The notes beneath the pieces are model-generated. The model did not search any database. It was given only the letters and a program-made list of their open reading frames with translations, and was not told where the DNA came from. Positions 1 to 6,035 of a stretch of 6,179 nucleotides of DNA are shown piece after piece (the stretch's first letter is position 1; the number at the start of each line of letters is the position of its first letter). Both the position numbers and the translations under genes were made by a program. The stretch spans positions 1-6,179 of the forward strand of contig DATANP010000191.1 in NCBI GenBank assembly GCA_036266195.1. Direction: 5' to 3'. This DNA comes from DATMER01 sp036266195. GTDB taxonomy: Bacteria > Acidobacteriota > Thermoanaerobaculia > Multivoradales > UBA5704.

Positions 1-308
1 CCCGTGCCCAGCTCCAGGATGGGCGAGACGGCGCCCCGCACCTCCACCCGGCCCCGCGAAGGCTTGAGCACCCGCGAGATCACCTTGAGGAGCGTGCTCT
101 TGCCCGCGCCGTTGCGGCCGACGATCCCCACCGTCTCCCCCTCGCGGATCGTCAGGTCGATGTCGCGCAGCGCCCAGAGCTTCTCGTAGGCGAGCGCTCC
201 CTTCATCCAGTGGATCGCGTACTCCTTGATCGACGGGATGCGCTGCTTCGCCAGGCGGTAGCAGAGCGACACCTGCTCCAGTTGGATGCGGACGTCGGCG
301 TCAGACAT
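1..308 (-). CDS. ABC transporter ATP-binding subunit, Wzt-like polysaccharide exporter (partial, C-terminus beyond window)
   Basis: This is the N-terminal 102 residues of the ATPase that powers glycan export with the permease encoded just upstream. The frame starts at an ATG at 308 on the minus strand and is open to the window edge. A complete Walker A motif (GRNGAGKST, residues 64-72) is visible. The extended N-terminus, with basic and aromatic residues before LWALRDIDLTI, and the stretch SPILELG after the first strands are typical of the Wzt/TagH/RfbB branch of ABC ATPases. The signature motif, Walker B and any C-terminal carbohydrate-binding domain lie outside the window, so the substrate class cannot be read. 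The start overlaps the permease stop by 8 bases (ATGTCTGA), which suggests translational coupling, and no separate Shine-Dalgarno site is evident. In the family this protein sits on the cytoplasmic face of the inner membrane. The family call is firm; the exported polymer is unknown. Confidence 0.93.
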   Translation of the reverse strand, partial: MSDADVRIQLEQVSLCYRLAKQRIPSIKEYAIHWMKGALAYEKLWALRDIDLTIREGETVGIVGRNGAGKSTLLKVISRVLKPSRGRVEVRGAVSPILELGT

Positions 309-1068
309 AGAACGGGATCCGGTCGCTGCTCCGGCGGAACACCCAGGAGCCGAGGGCGAAGGCGAGGATGGCGATGCTCACGCAGACCGCGAGGTGGGAG
401 AGCGGCGGCACCTCGCCCTGATAGATCGGGTCGCGGAACGTCTCCAGGATCGAACGGATCGGATTGAAGCGCACCACCCAACGCAGGTTCTCGGGCACGA
501 TCTCCTTGGGGTAGAAGACCGGCGTCAGATACATGAGGAGCGACAGGATCACGCCGATCAGCTCCACCACGTCGTGGAAGAACACCGCGAGCGGCGAGAG
601 CAGCAGGCCGGCCCCCAGCGTGAACAGGGCCGCCAGGAAGATCGACACCGGCAGGAAGAAGAGCGCCGGCGTCAGCGGGTGCCCGGTCACGAGCAGGATG
701 AGGAACAGCGGCACCAGGGCGAAGGTCAGGTTCACCACCCCGGAGATCACGTTCGCCAGGGGGAACACCGCCTTGGGCACCGGCAGCTTCTGGAGGAGCT
801 GCGCGTTGCCGCGCAGGCTGTTCATGGACGACACGATGCTCTGGCTGAAGAAGTTCCAGAACAGGACCCCGGCCAGCGCATAGACCGGGTAGTTCGTGAT
901 CGAGAAGCCGCGGAAGATCGAGCTGAACACCGTCTGCAGCACCAGCATCGTGAGCAGCGGCTGGAGCATCGTCCAGACGAAGCCGATGGCCGAGCGCCGG
1001 TAGCGCACCTTCAGCTCGCGCGCCACCAGGGCGCGCACCAGGTCGCGGTAGCGATAGACGTCCTGCAT
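301..1068 (-). CDS. ABC-2 type polysaccharide export permease, Wzm-like
   Basis: This 255-residue integral membrane protein matches the usual length (about 250-280) of Wzm/TagG/KpsM permeases. In this family two copies form the channel that moves a lipid-linked O-antigen, teichoic acid or similar chain across the inner membrane. The N-terminus carries the family's amphipathic segment (RELKVRYRRSAIGFVW, residues 17-32). About six hydrophobic segments follow near 28-50, 60-80, 108-128, 138-160, 168-188 and 226-245. The conserved stretch LLQKLPVPKAVFPLAN (91-106) and the terminal DRIPFYV are also characteristic. The ATG at 1068 gives the expected N-terminus right before YRYRDLVRALV. No strong Shine-Dalgarno is seen, only purine-rich GAAAG about 10 bases upstream. 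It is the first visible gene of the minus-strand operon and overlaps the ATPase gene by 8 bases. Confidence 0.94.
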   Translation of the reverse strand: MQDVYRYRDLVRALVARELKVRYRRSAIGFVWTMLQPLLTMLVLQTVFSSIFRGFSITNYPVYALAGVLFWNFFSQSIVSSMNSLRGNAQLLQKLPVPKAVFPLANVISGVVNLTFALVPLFLILLVTGHPLTPALFFLPVSIFLAALFTLGAGLLLSPLAVFFHDVVELIGVILSLLMYLTPVFYPKEIVPENLRWVVRFNPIRSILETFRDPIYQGEVPPLSHLAVCVSIAILAFALGSWVFRRSSDRIPFYV

Positions 1069-1077
1069 GCCGGCTGC

Positions 1078-1106
1078 TTTCTATACCGCCGCTCCGGGGA
1101 TGGCAA
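1078..1106 (-). promoter_or_regulatory. Candidate sigma-70-like promoter of the export operon
   Basis: Read on the minus strand, TTGCCA (1106 to 1101, five of six matches to TTGACA) precedes an AT-rich block containing overlapping candidates TATAGA (1085 to 1080, 15-base spacer) and TAGAAA (1083 to 1078, 17-base spacer). Each has four of six matches to TATAAT. Transcription would begin only a few bases before the ATG at 1068, giving an almost leaderless message, consistent with the weak ribosome site there. This is a pattern match by eye only. Confidence 0.3.
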
Positions 1107-1230
1107 GTTTTACTTAAGCAGGAACCCTCCGGAAGTCCCCCCTCCAGAGGGTGAAACTCCTGGCCCGCAACTTGCATTACCGGCCCGCCATGACGTAGCT
1201 GTAGCACGTCGTCTCTCTTCGACTCTGTCT

Positions 1231-1280
1231 GCCGATGAAGCATGGGTTGGGCACGAGGCTCTCTCTGGCGTTTCATCGGC
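1231..1280 (+). promoter_or_regulatory. Perfect 9-bp inverted repeat in the presumed 5' leader
   Basis: GCCGATGAA (1231-1239) is exactly complementary to TTCATCGGC (1272-1280) across 32 bases. In RNA the stem could extend to 11 pairs with a G-U pair (1240/1271) and a C-G pair (1241/1270). It ends 13 bases before the AAGGAG ribosome site of the downstream gene. It could act as a leader hairpin affecting translation or stability, or as a DNA operator. No known riboswitch or leader family was recognised. Confidence 0.45.
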
Positions 1281-1293
1281 TCTACATCTTGGC

Positions 1294-1299
1294 AAGGAG
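1294..1299 (+). promoter_or_regulatory. Ribosome binding site that fixes the start at 1307
   Basis: AAGGAG lies 7 bases before the ATG at 1307. An in-frame upstream ATG at 1235 has no such site. Starting there would add 24 residues (including basic ARRRP) in front of an otherwise ordinary signal peptide. The 1307 start also gives a protein nearly the same length as its tandem paralog (404 versus 402 residues), so it is preferred. Confidence 0.8.
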
Positions 1300-1306
1300 A
1301 CGCCCG

Positions 1307-2521
1307 ATGAGCAGTTCTTTGATGAAGTCCATGGTATTGGGCTTGTGTGCCCTGGGGATGATGGCAGCCGCGGCCCAGGCCGCGCAGCCGGCAGCCGATC
1401 GCGCTGCGGCCCGCGAGGAGGCGCGGGCCCGCATCGTCGCCTCCCTCGAGGAGCGCATGGTGCGGCCGGTGGAAAAGAGGGTGCTCGAGCGCGAGGCGCG
1501 CTCCATCGAGCGCAGCCTCTCCGAGGACCAGGTCGATGCCATCCTGCGCGGCGAGGAGCTCGACTCGGTCCGCGCGGCGTCAACAGAGAACGGCGGGCTG
1601 CGGAACGTCACGGCCGAGGCCGTCGGCGACGCCGACTCCGACCTCCTCTTCGTCCCCCTCGATCCCTGCCGCATCATCGACACCCGCTCCTCGACCCTCG
1701 GCAAGATGGAGCCGAACGTGGTGCGCGACTTCAAGGTCGTGGGCACGACCGGCTTCGAGACCCAGGGCGGCAACCCGGGCGGCTGCGGCATCCCCGCCGG
1801 AGGCACGACCGCGCTGGCCACTGCGGTCATGATCAACATCGTGGCGGTCGACGCCGAGGGCGGCGGCAACATGCGGGCCTGGGAGTTCAATCAGTCGATG
1901 CCCAGCGCCTCGTCGATCAACTACCAGCTCCTCAGCCCGAACAAGATGAACATCGCGAACGGCCTCATCGTGCCGATCGCGGGCGTCTCCACCCTGGCCA
2001 ACGACCTGAGCGTCATGGGTGTCCAGAACCGCGTCCACCTGGTCGCGGACGTCTCGGGCTACTTCACCCGCTTTCCGGTCGAGCAGTTCCAGGCCGGCCT
2101 GAAGTCCACCATCCAGACGAACGACTTCACCACCCTGACCGACCTGTCGGACGGGACCTGCCACGAGCTCAACTCCTGCACCGTCACCGCCGACACCGCG
2201 GGCACCGTGATCGTCGAGGCCTGGGGCCAGTTCGTGGCGAGCCATGCCTCGGGCACCCTGGACCGGGTGGCGATCGGCGTCGAGACCGTCTCGCCGGTGG
2301 CCTGCAACGACTCCGACTCGGTCAACGCCTCGGACTTCGAGGTCCCGGCCTCTCTGGGAACCAACGTGGACGTCGACTTCACGGTCAGCCACGGCCGCTC
2401 CTTCTCGCAGCCGGGGGGCACGACGCGCACCTACCGGCTGAGCGGCCAGATGCTGAGCGGCGCCAACCTGGGCGACAAGATCGAAAACTCGCGGCTCATC
2501 TGCACCTTCATCCCCGATTGA
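1307..2521 (+). CDS. Secreted protein of unknown function with PCRIIDTR domain, tandem copy 1
   Basis: This 404-residue protein is predicted to be exported. Residues 1-25 form a signal peptide (hydrophobic core after a lysine, cleavage likely after AQA at 23-25). Residues about 30-90 are charged, Arg/Glu/Ala-rich and probably helical. Residues about 98-256 hold a domain recurrent in secreted bacterial proteins: PCRIIDTR (120-127), GGCGIPAG (158-165), IANGLIVPIAG (216-226) and HLVADVSGYF (244-253). The rest (about 262-404) looks like a second beta-rich domain ending in NSRLICTFIPD. Mature cysteines 121, 160, 285, 291, 333 and 399 all recur in the next gene, which suggests disulfides and an extracytoplasmic location. 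I do not know a function for this family; adhesion or surface-structure roles are possible but not shown. LGLC near residue 14 is not a proper lipobox. The gene is 22 bases upstream of its paralog, so co-transcription is likely. Confidence 0.9.
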   Translation: MSSSLMKSMVLGLCALGMMAAAAQAAQPAADRAAAREEARARIVASLEERMVRPVEKRVLEREARSIERSLSEDQVDAILRGEELDSVRAASTENGGLRNVTAEAVGDADSDLLFVPLDPCRIIDTRSSTLGKMEPNVVRDFKVVGTTGFETQGGNPGGCGIPAGGTTALATAVMINIVAVDAEGGGNMRAWEFNQSMPSASSINYQLLSPNKMNIANGLIVPIAGVSTLANDLSVMGVQNRVHLVADVSGYFTRFPVEQFQAGLKSTIQTNDFTTLTDLSDGTCHELNSCTVTADTAGTVIVEAWGQFVASHASGTLDRVAIGVETVSPVACNDSDSVNASDFEVPASLGTNVDVDFTVSHGRSFSQPGGTTRTYRLSGQMLSGANLGDKIENSRLICTFIPD

Positions 2522-2543
2522 TGGAACCAGGAAAGGAGCTGCC

Positions 2544-3752
2544 ATGAGAGTTTCCAAGTCAGCCATCCTCCTGGGTTTCCTGCTCCTGCTCCCGCTCGGC
2601 GCGCAGGCCCAGGAGCCTCTCCGCACCGCGGGCAAGGAACGCGCCGCACTCGAAGCCTTCGCCCGGACCGAGGTCCAGGGGATGATCGAAACCAGAGCCG
2701 TCCGCCGGACCGATCCCGCGCGGACCGCGGACGAGACGAAGCTGATCGTCAAGACCATGACCGACCAGCAGCTCCGCGACCTCGCCGCCGGTGAGGACGT
2801 GGAGAAGGTCACCGCCCCGGTCCTCCAGGGCCTCCGCAACGTGACCGCATCCGCGCTCGGAGACGGCACCTCGAGCCTCACCTTCGTGCCCCTGCCTCCC
2901 TGCCGCATCATCGACACGAGAAACACCAGCGCCGGCAAGCTCAACCCGCTCGAAACCCGCGACTTCCAGGTGGCCGGCACCACCGAGTTCGGCGCCCAGG
3001 GCGGGACGTTGGGGGGCTGCGGAGTGCCCGCGGGCTCCTCCATTCCGGCCGCCGCGGCGATCATGGTCAACCTGGTCGCCGTGGAGGCCGAAGGCGGCGG
3101 CAACATGGTGGCCTGGGCCTACGGCCAACCCACGCCGTTCGCGTCGTCCCTCAACTTCCAGAAGCTCACCCCGGCCATGAACGTGGCCCACGGCCTCATC
3201 GTGCCCATCGCGGGCACCAGCCTGGTGCCCGCCGACCTCCAAGTCCAGGCACGCCAGAACCGGGTCCACCTGGTGGCCGACGTGACGGGCTACTTCACGC
3301 GCTTTCCCATCGAGCAGTTTGAAAACGCCAAGAAATCCATCACCGTGGTCACCGACGGCGGCCAGGTCGATCTTTCGGCCGGAGCCTGCACCGAGGTGAG
3401 CTCCTGCACGATCGACGCTCCCTCCACCGGCAAGGTCATCGTGCGCGCCTGGTCGCAGATCCAGCTCAGCCACGGCACGAACATCGGGGGAGACCGCATC
3501 GCGGTCGGCGTGAAGAACGCCGATCCCACGAACTGCACGAACAACGACCAGTCGATCAACGCGACCGACTTCGAGGTTCCCGACTCCCTGCCGGCCGAGT
3601 CCGGCATCGAGTGGACGCTCTCGCACAAGCGCATCTACACCCAGAGCAAGGGAGCGAAAACCTATTACATCAACGCCAGGATGATCACCGGCGCGAGCTC
3701 CGGAGACACCATCCAGAACTCCCGGATGATCTGCACGTTCATTCCGGACTGA
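2544..3752 (+). CDS. Secreted protein of unknown function with PCRIIDTR domain, tandem copy 2
   Basis: This 402-residue paralog of the preceding gene starts at an ATG 5 bases after AAAGGAG (2532-2538). A clear signal peptide covers residues 1-22 (LLLLPLGAQA, cleavage likely after AQA). A charged helical region follows to about residue 92. The shared domain comes next: PCRIIDTR (119-126), GGCGVPAG (157-164), HGLIVPIAG (216-224), HLVADVTGYF (242-251). The C-terminal domain ends in NSRMICTFIPD. By eye, more than half of the residues from about 96 to 259 are identical to copy 1, while the N-terminal helical part has diverged strongly. Cysteines 120, 159, 282, 288, 331 and 397 match those of copy 1 one for one. 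The pair looks like an old tandem duplication under continued selection. The last 14 bases overlap the 3' end of the convergent glycosyltransferase gene. Function is unknown. Confidence 0.9.
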   Translation: MRVSKSAILLGFLLLLPLGAQAQEPLRTAGKERAALEAFARTEVQGMIETRAVRRTDPARTADETKLIVKTMTDQQLRDLAAGEDVEKVTAPVLQGLRNVTASALGDGTSSLTFVPLPPCRIIDTRNTSAGKLNPLETRDFQVAGTTEFGAQGGTLGGCGVPAGSSIPAAAAIMVNLVAVEAEGGGNMVAWAYGQPTPFASSLNFQKLTPAMNVAHGLIVPIAGTSLVPADLQVQARQNRVHLVADVTGYFTRFPIEQFENAKKSITVVTDGGQVDLSAGACTEVSSCTIDAPSTGKVIVRAWSQIQLSHGTNIGGDRIAVGVKNADPTNCTNNDQSINATDFEVPDSLPAESGIEWTLSHKRIYTQSKGAKTYYINARMITGASSGDTIQNSRMICTFIPD

Positions 3753-4695
3753 TGGGTTTTGAAAGAGCGTCCGCGGCGCGGCGGAGGGCCTGACTCTCCG
3801 CCCGCCATTCCGGGCGCTTCGCTCGCTTCGCCAAGATCACGAACGGTCCGGCAACCCCCCGTCCGAGAAGCCGCAGCGCCGCCCCGGCACGCATCGCCAG
3901 GGCGGCCCTCCGGCCCCAGGTCCCGCCGCGGCTCCGCCTCGCCCAGCGCAGGAGATCCACCCACAGAAGCTCCGAATTCTGCTTCCCCCAGGAATGGGGA
4001 TCACGGCTGATCGTCGCGCCGTGGTGATGCATCACCCGGAATTCTGGCAGCAACTCGACCTTCCACCCCGCGGCCCCGGCCCGGAGGCAGACGTCGAGAT
4101 CCTGGGCATAGAACCGGAACCCTTCGTCGAGCGGACCCGCCTGCTCCCACACGCTCCGGCGCATCGCGAGAGCCGCGCCCGTCACCCAGTCCACGCCCCC
4201 GGGAGCCGCTCCGACCGGTTTGACCCTGCGATAGCGGGGGAGCCGCGCCAGGAGCCGCGGCAGGCCGCTGGTCAATCCGAAGAGCCAGAGCAGGCTCGGC
4301 GCCCGCCCGCCGCTCCACTGCGGGCTGCCATCCGGATAGTGGAGAGTGGCGCCGGCCACGCCGAGCTTGGGATCGCGGTCGAATGCGGCGAGCAGGGGAG
4401 AGAAGGCGCCCGGAGGCACCTCCGTGTCGCTGTTGAGCAGCAGGAGGATCTCGCCGCGCGCCCGTGCCAGCCCGAGATTCGCGGCCCGAGAGAAGCCGCC
4501 CGGAGACTGGCGCAGCACCTGGATATCCGGATGATCAGCAGCCAGGGCCTCGGCCGTACCATCCTGCCCGCCGTCGTCCACCACCAGGATTTCGACAGGC
4601 GTCCCCTCCGCTTCCAGCGTCTCGACGCAGCGGAGCGTCAGGTCGCGGGTATTGTGGGTCGGGATGACGACGGAGAGCCGGGCGGGAGCGCGCAT
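3739..4695 (-). CDS. Glycosyltransferase family 2 protein (rhamnosyltransferase WbbL-like type)
   Basis: This 318-residue GT-A fold enzyme would transfer a sugar from a nucleotide donor during surface polysaccharide assembly at the cytoplasmic face of the membrane. The N-terminus begins the fold at once (LSVVIPTHN, residues 7-15). It continues with the nucleotide-binding VVDDGG (38-43), GFSRAANLGL (67-76) and the metal-site motif LNSDTEV (87-93). The acceptor-side motif WVTGAALAMRR (170-180), the catalytic-loop motif YAQDLDVCLRA (196-206) and HHHGATI (223-229) follow. The C-terminal ~70 residues are basic with a hydrophobic stretch, perhaps membrane-associating. Family members mostly have Glu where Gln198 stands here, although Asp199 and Asp201 are kept. 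The sugar cannot be deduced. The gene starts 56 bases from a divergent GT4 gene. Its stop lies inside the convergent secreted-protein gene (14-base overlap). Confidence 0.9.
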   Translation of the reverse strand: MRAPARLSVVIPTHNTRDLTLRCVETLEAEGTPVEILVVDDGGQDGTAEALAADHPDIQVLRQSPGGFSRAANLGLARARGEILLLLNSDTEVPPGAFSPLLAAFDRDPKLGVAGATLHYPDGSPQWSGGRAPSLLWLFGLTSGLPRLLARLPRYRRVKPVGAAPGGVDWVTGAALAMRRSVWEQAGPLDEGFRFYAQDLDVCLRAGAAGWKVELLPEFRVMHHHGATISRDPHSWGKQNSELLWVDLLRWARRSRGGTWGRRAALAMRAGAALRLLGRGVAGPFVILAKRAKRPEWRAESQALRRAADALSKPISPE

Positions 4696-4751
4696 CGGGT
4701 CATAGTAGAATCGCCCACCGGCCGCCCTGAACGCAAGACAAAATTATCGAA
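4696..4751. promoter_or_regulatory. Short divergent promoter region between two glycosyltransferase genes
   Basis: These 56 bases must carry the start signals of both divergent genes. TAGAAT at 4706-4711 on the plus strand matches five of six bases of a -10 box, but no good -35 lies at the right distance. On the minus strand the same AT island reads TACTAT (4707 to 4702, four of six), which would give a nearly leaderless transcript for the GT2 gene. Neither start codon has a Shine-Dalgarno site; the plus-strand gene is preceded by AT-rich AAAATTATCGAA (4740-4751). Assignments are tentative. Confidence 0.35.
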
Positions 4752-5846
4752 ATGTCCACCGAACCGACCGTCTGCTTCTTCCAGGCGTACAACCGGGACT
4801 ACATCCGCACCGAGACCCTCCTCCAGGGTCTGCAGGAGAACGGCGTGCCCGTGGTCCTCTGCCAGGACAACCGCAGGAGCCCCCTGCGCTATCCGATCGC
4901 CCTGTGGAAATTCCTGCGCGGAGTGGGGGAGTGCGACGTCGTCCTGGCGAACTTCCGCAGCTTCGAGACCCTCTGGCTCCTGCGCCTGCTGACCCGCAAG
5001 CCGATCCTTCACGACGCCCACATCTCCTTCTGGCAGAGCGCCTGCGAGGAGCGCGGCTGGTTCCGTCCGGATTCGCTGCCCGGCCGCATCCTCTTCTTCA
5101 TGGACCGTCTGAACTGCCGGCTCTCCGATCACGTTCTGATCGACACCGAGTTCCACCGCGACTACTTCGTGAGGACCTTCGGCGTCCCGCCGGAGAAGAT
5201 CACCAGCGTTTACATCTCCTGCGAAGACAAGCTTTTTTTTCCCCGCCCCAAGCCGCCGAAGACCGGCACGGCCACGACCCTCTTCTGGTCCGGCAGCGGC
5301 ATCCCGCTACAAGGCCTGGACGTGCTCTATGAAGCCTGCAAGGAGCTTCAGGTCCGCGGCGCGGACGTGGTCCTCCGCCTCGCGGGTTGGAGCGGCATCC
5401 TCTCACGCCTGAAGAAGACGGCGGAGGAGGAAGGCGTCCGCAACATCGTCTTTCTCGGCAGCATCCCGCGCCGCCAGGTGATCGAAGAGATTGCTGCCGC
5501 GGACATCGGCCTCGGTGGCCACTACTCGACCATCCCGAAAGCCGCGCAGGTGATCGCGGGCAAGGTCTACGAGCTGATCGCCATGAAAAAGCCGGTGATC
5601 ATCGGCGACAGCCCGGCCACCCGCGAACTGTTCGTGGACGGCGGGAACGCGCTCATGTGCCAGATGGGCTCGCCCGTCTCGATCGCCGACGCGGTGCAGC
5701 GGCTGGCCGGAGATCCCGCGCTCGGCGAACGGCTGGCCGCGAATGCTCATGCGCTCTACGAGAGCCGCCTCCGGCCGCGGCTGGACGTCCTGCCGTTGTT
5801 GCCCGTTCTGCGGCAGCTCGCGGGATCCCCATCCGCAGGCAGGTAG
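4752..5846 (+). CDS. GT4-type (GT-B fold) glycosyltransferase
   Basis: This 364-residue protein has the usual length and plan of a family 4 retaining glycosyltransferase. An N-terminal acceptor domain (about 1-170) includes CDVVLANFRSFETLW (61-75), KPILHDAH (83-90) and the linker-proximal SDHVLIDTEFHRDYF (125-139). A C-terminal donor domain opens with LFWSGSGIPLQGLDVLYEA (177-195), the place where the family carries its G-x-x-x-x-K/H-G loop. It continues through IVFLGSIPRRQVIEEIAAADIGLG (232-255, read in parts) to KVYELIAMKKPVIIGD (271-286) and ATRELF (289-294). These last two hold the family's nucleotide-sugar glutamates (Glu274, Glu292 as likely candidates). Gln187 occupies a spot often held by Lys or His. 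It is probably cytoplasmic and acts in surface glycan synthesis; the sugar is unknown. Translation starts without a visible Shine-Dalgarno. The stop codon lies at the edge of the composite repeat downstream. Confidence 0.88.
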   Translation: MSTEPTVCFFQAYNRDYIRTETLLQGLQENGVPVVLCQDNRRSPLRYPIALWKFLRGVGECDVVLANFRSFETLWLLRLLTRKPILHDAHISFWQSACEERGWFRPDSLPGRILFFMDRLNCRLSDHVLIDTEFHRDYFVRTFGVPPEKITSVYISCEDKLFFPRPKPPKTGTATTLFWSGSGIPLQGLDVLYEACKELQVRGADVVLRLAGWSGILSRLKKTAEEEGVRNIVFLGSIPRRQVIEEIAAADIGLGGHYSTIPKAAQVIAGKVYELIAMKKPVIIGDSPATRELFVDGGNALMCQMGSPVSIADAVQRLAGDPALGERLAANAHALYESRLRPRLDVLPLLPVLRQLAGSPSAGR

Positions 5847-5856
5847 AATGCCTGCG
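5834..5856 (+). repeat. Hairpin spanning the GT4 stop codon
   Basis: CGCAGGCA (5834-5841) pairs perfectly with TGCCTGCG (5849-5856) over a 7-base loop that contains the GT4 stop codon TAG (5844-5846). The right half belongs to the left arm of the composite repeat, while the left half encodes the last residues of GT4. No T-tract follows, so it is not a standard intrinsic terminator, though it could slow polymerase or protect the mRNA end. Confidence 0.55.
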
Positions 5857-5868
5857 TCCCTGCGGGAC
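5848..5868 (+). repeat. ATGCCTG-hairpin unit, left outer
   Basis: The heptamer ATGCCTG (5848-5854), one base, then a hairpin with stem GTCCC/GGGAC and loop TGC (5856-5868). The same plan recurs at 5920-5940 and, inverted, at 6036-6056 and 6106-6126. Confidence 0.75.
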
Positions 5869-5895
5869 TTGGGGTAGGTGGGGGCGTCTCGGCTA

Positions 5896-5915
5896 CCAGG
5901 GATTGAAATCCCTGG
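5896..5915. repeat. Palindrome CCAGGGATT/AATCCCTGG, left copy
   Basis: A 20-base near-perfect palindrome: 9-base arms (5896-5904 and 5907-5915) separated by GA. The same arms recur at 6061-6080 with TC between them, exactly as expected for an inverted copy. Confidence 0.8.
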
Positions 5916-5919
5916 CTTT

Positions 5920-5940
5920 ATGCCTGAGCCCCTTCGGGGC
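5920..5940 (+). repeat. ATGCCTG-hairpin unit, left inner
   Basis: ATGCCTG (5920-5926), one base, then stem GCCCC/GGGGC with loop TTC (5928-5940). The architecture equals the unit 72 bases to the left although the stem sequence differs. Confidence 0.75.
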
Positions 5941-5969
5941 GGAGATGCTCCTGCTGGGCGGAGATGCTC
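5937..5969 (+). repeat. Direct repeat GGGCGGAGATGCTC, two copies
   Basis: The 14-base sequence GGGCGGAGATGCTC occurs at 5937-5950 and again at 5956-5969, a period of 19. The first copy starts inside the left inner hairpin, so it joins the arm to the centre of the composite repeat. Confidence 0.75.
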
Positions 5970-5987
5970 TTGGCGTGTAGCGTTCGT

Positions 5988-6003
5988 CCTTCGCCCTCGA
6001 AGG
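5988..6003. repeat. Small palindrome in the centre of the composite repeat
   Basis: CCTTCG (5988-5993) faces CGAAGG (5998-6003) across four bases. It lies near the middle of the 93-base central segment and could cap the long cruciform or stem. Confidence 0.5.
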
Positions 6004-6035
6004 GTTCATGTTTCCGATCTGTCCTGTCGCCTTTC

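Larger units (their letters stand above)
1069..1306. other. Divergent intergenic region between permease and first secreted-protein gene
   Basis: These 238 bases separate the minus-strand export operon from the plus-strand secreted-protein pair and should hold promoters for both. The left part is locally AT-richer (around 1075-1118). Small symmetric elements are visible: CCCTC-CA-GAGGG at 1140-1151, and GACGT (1192-1196) facing ACGTC (1206-1210) across 9 bases. The larger inverted repeat at 1231-1280 is listed separately. No convincing sigma-70 promoter for the plus strand could be identified, and no riboswitch class was recognised. Confidence 0.6.

Noticed and set aside
1235..1306. Upstream ATG start for the first secreted protein
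   Set aside because: It has no ribosome site, would place 24 extra residues before the signal peptide, falls inside the leader inverted repeat, and makes the protein longer than its paralog.
1340..1352. Lipoprotein signal (LGLC) in the first secreted protein
   Set aside because: The residue before Cys14 is Leu, which does not fit a lipobox, the cysteine lies inside the hydrophobic core, and the paralog has no equivalent.
286..2547. A 753-codon open frame on the plus strand
   Set aside because: It runs antisense to the permease and then out of frame through the first secreted gene. Its product is dominated by Arg, His, Gly and Glu without domain motifs, as expected for shadow frames in GC-rich DNA.
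1580..3106. A 508-codon open frame on the minus strand opposite the two secreted genes (a similar 355-codon one at 2559-3626)
   Set aside because: They lie antisense to two well-supported paralogs with signal peptides and ribosome sites, and have low-complexity composition.
5847..5880. Intrinsic terminator after the GT4 gene
   Set aside because: GC-rich hairpins are present but no T-tract follows any of them, so they are reported as repeat hairpins instead.
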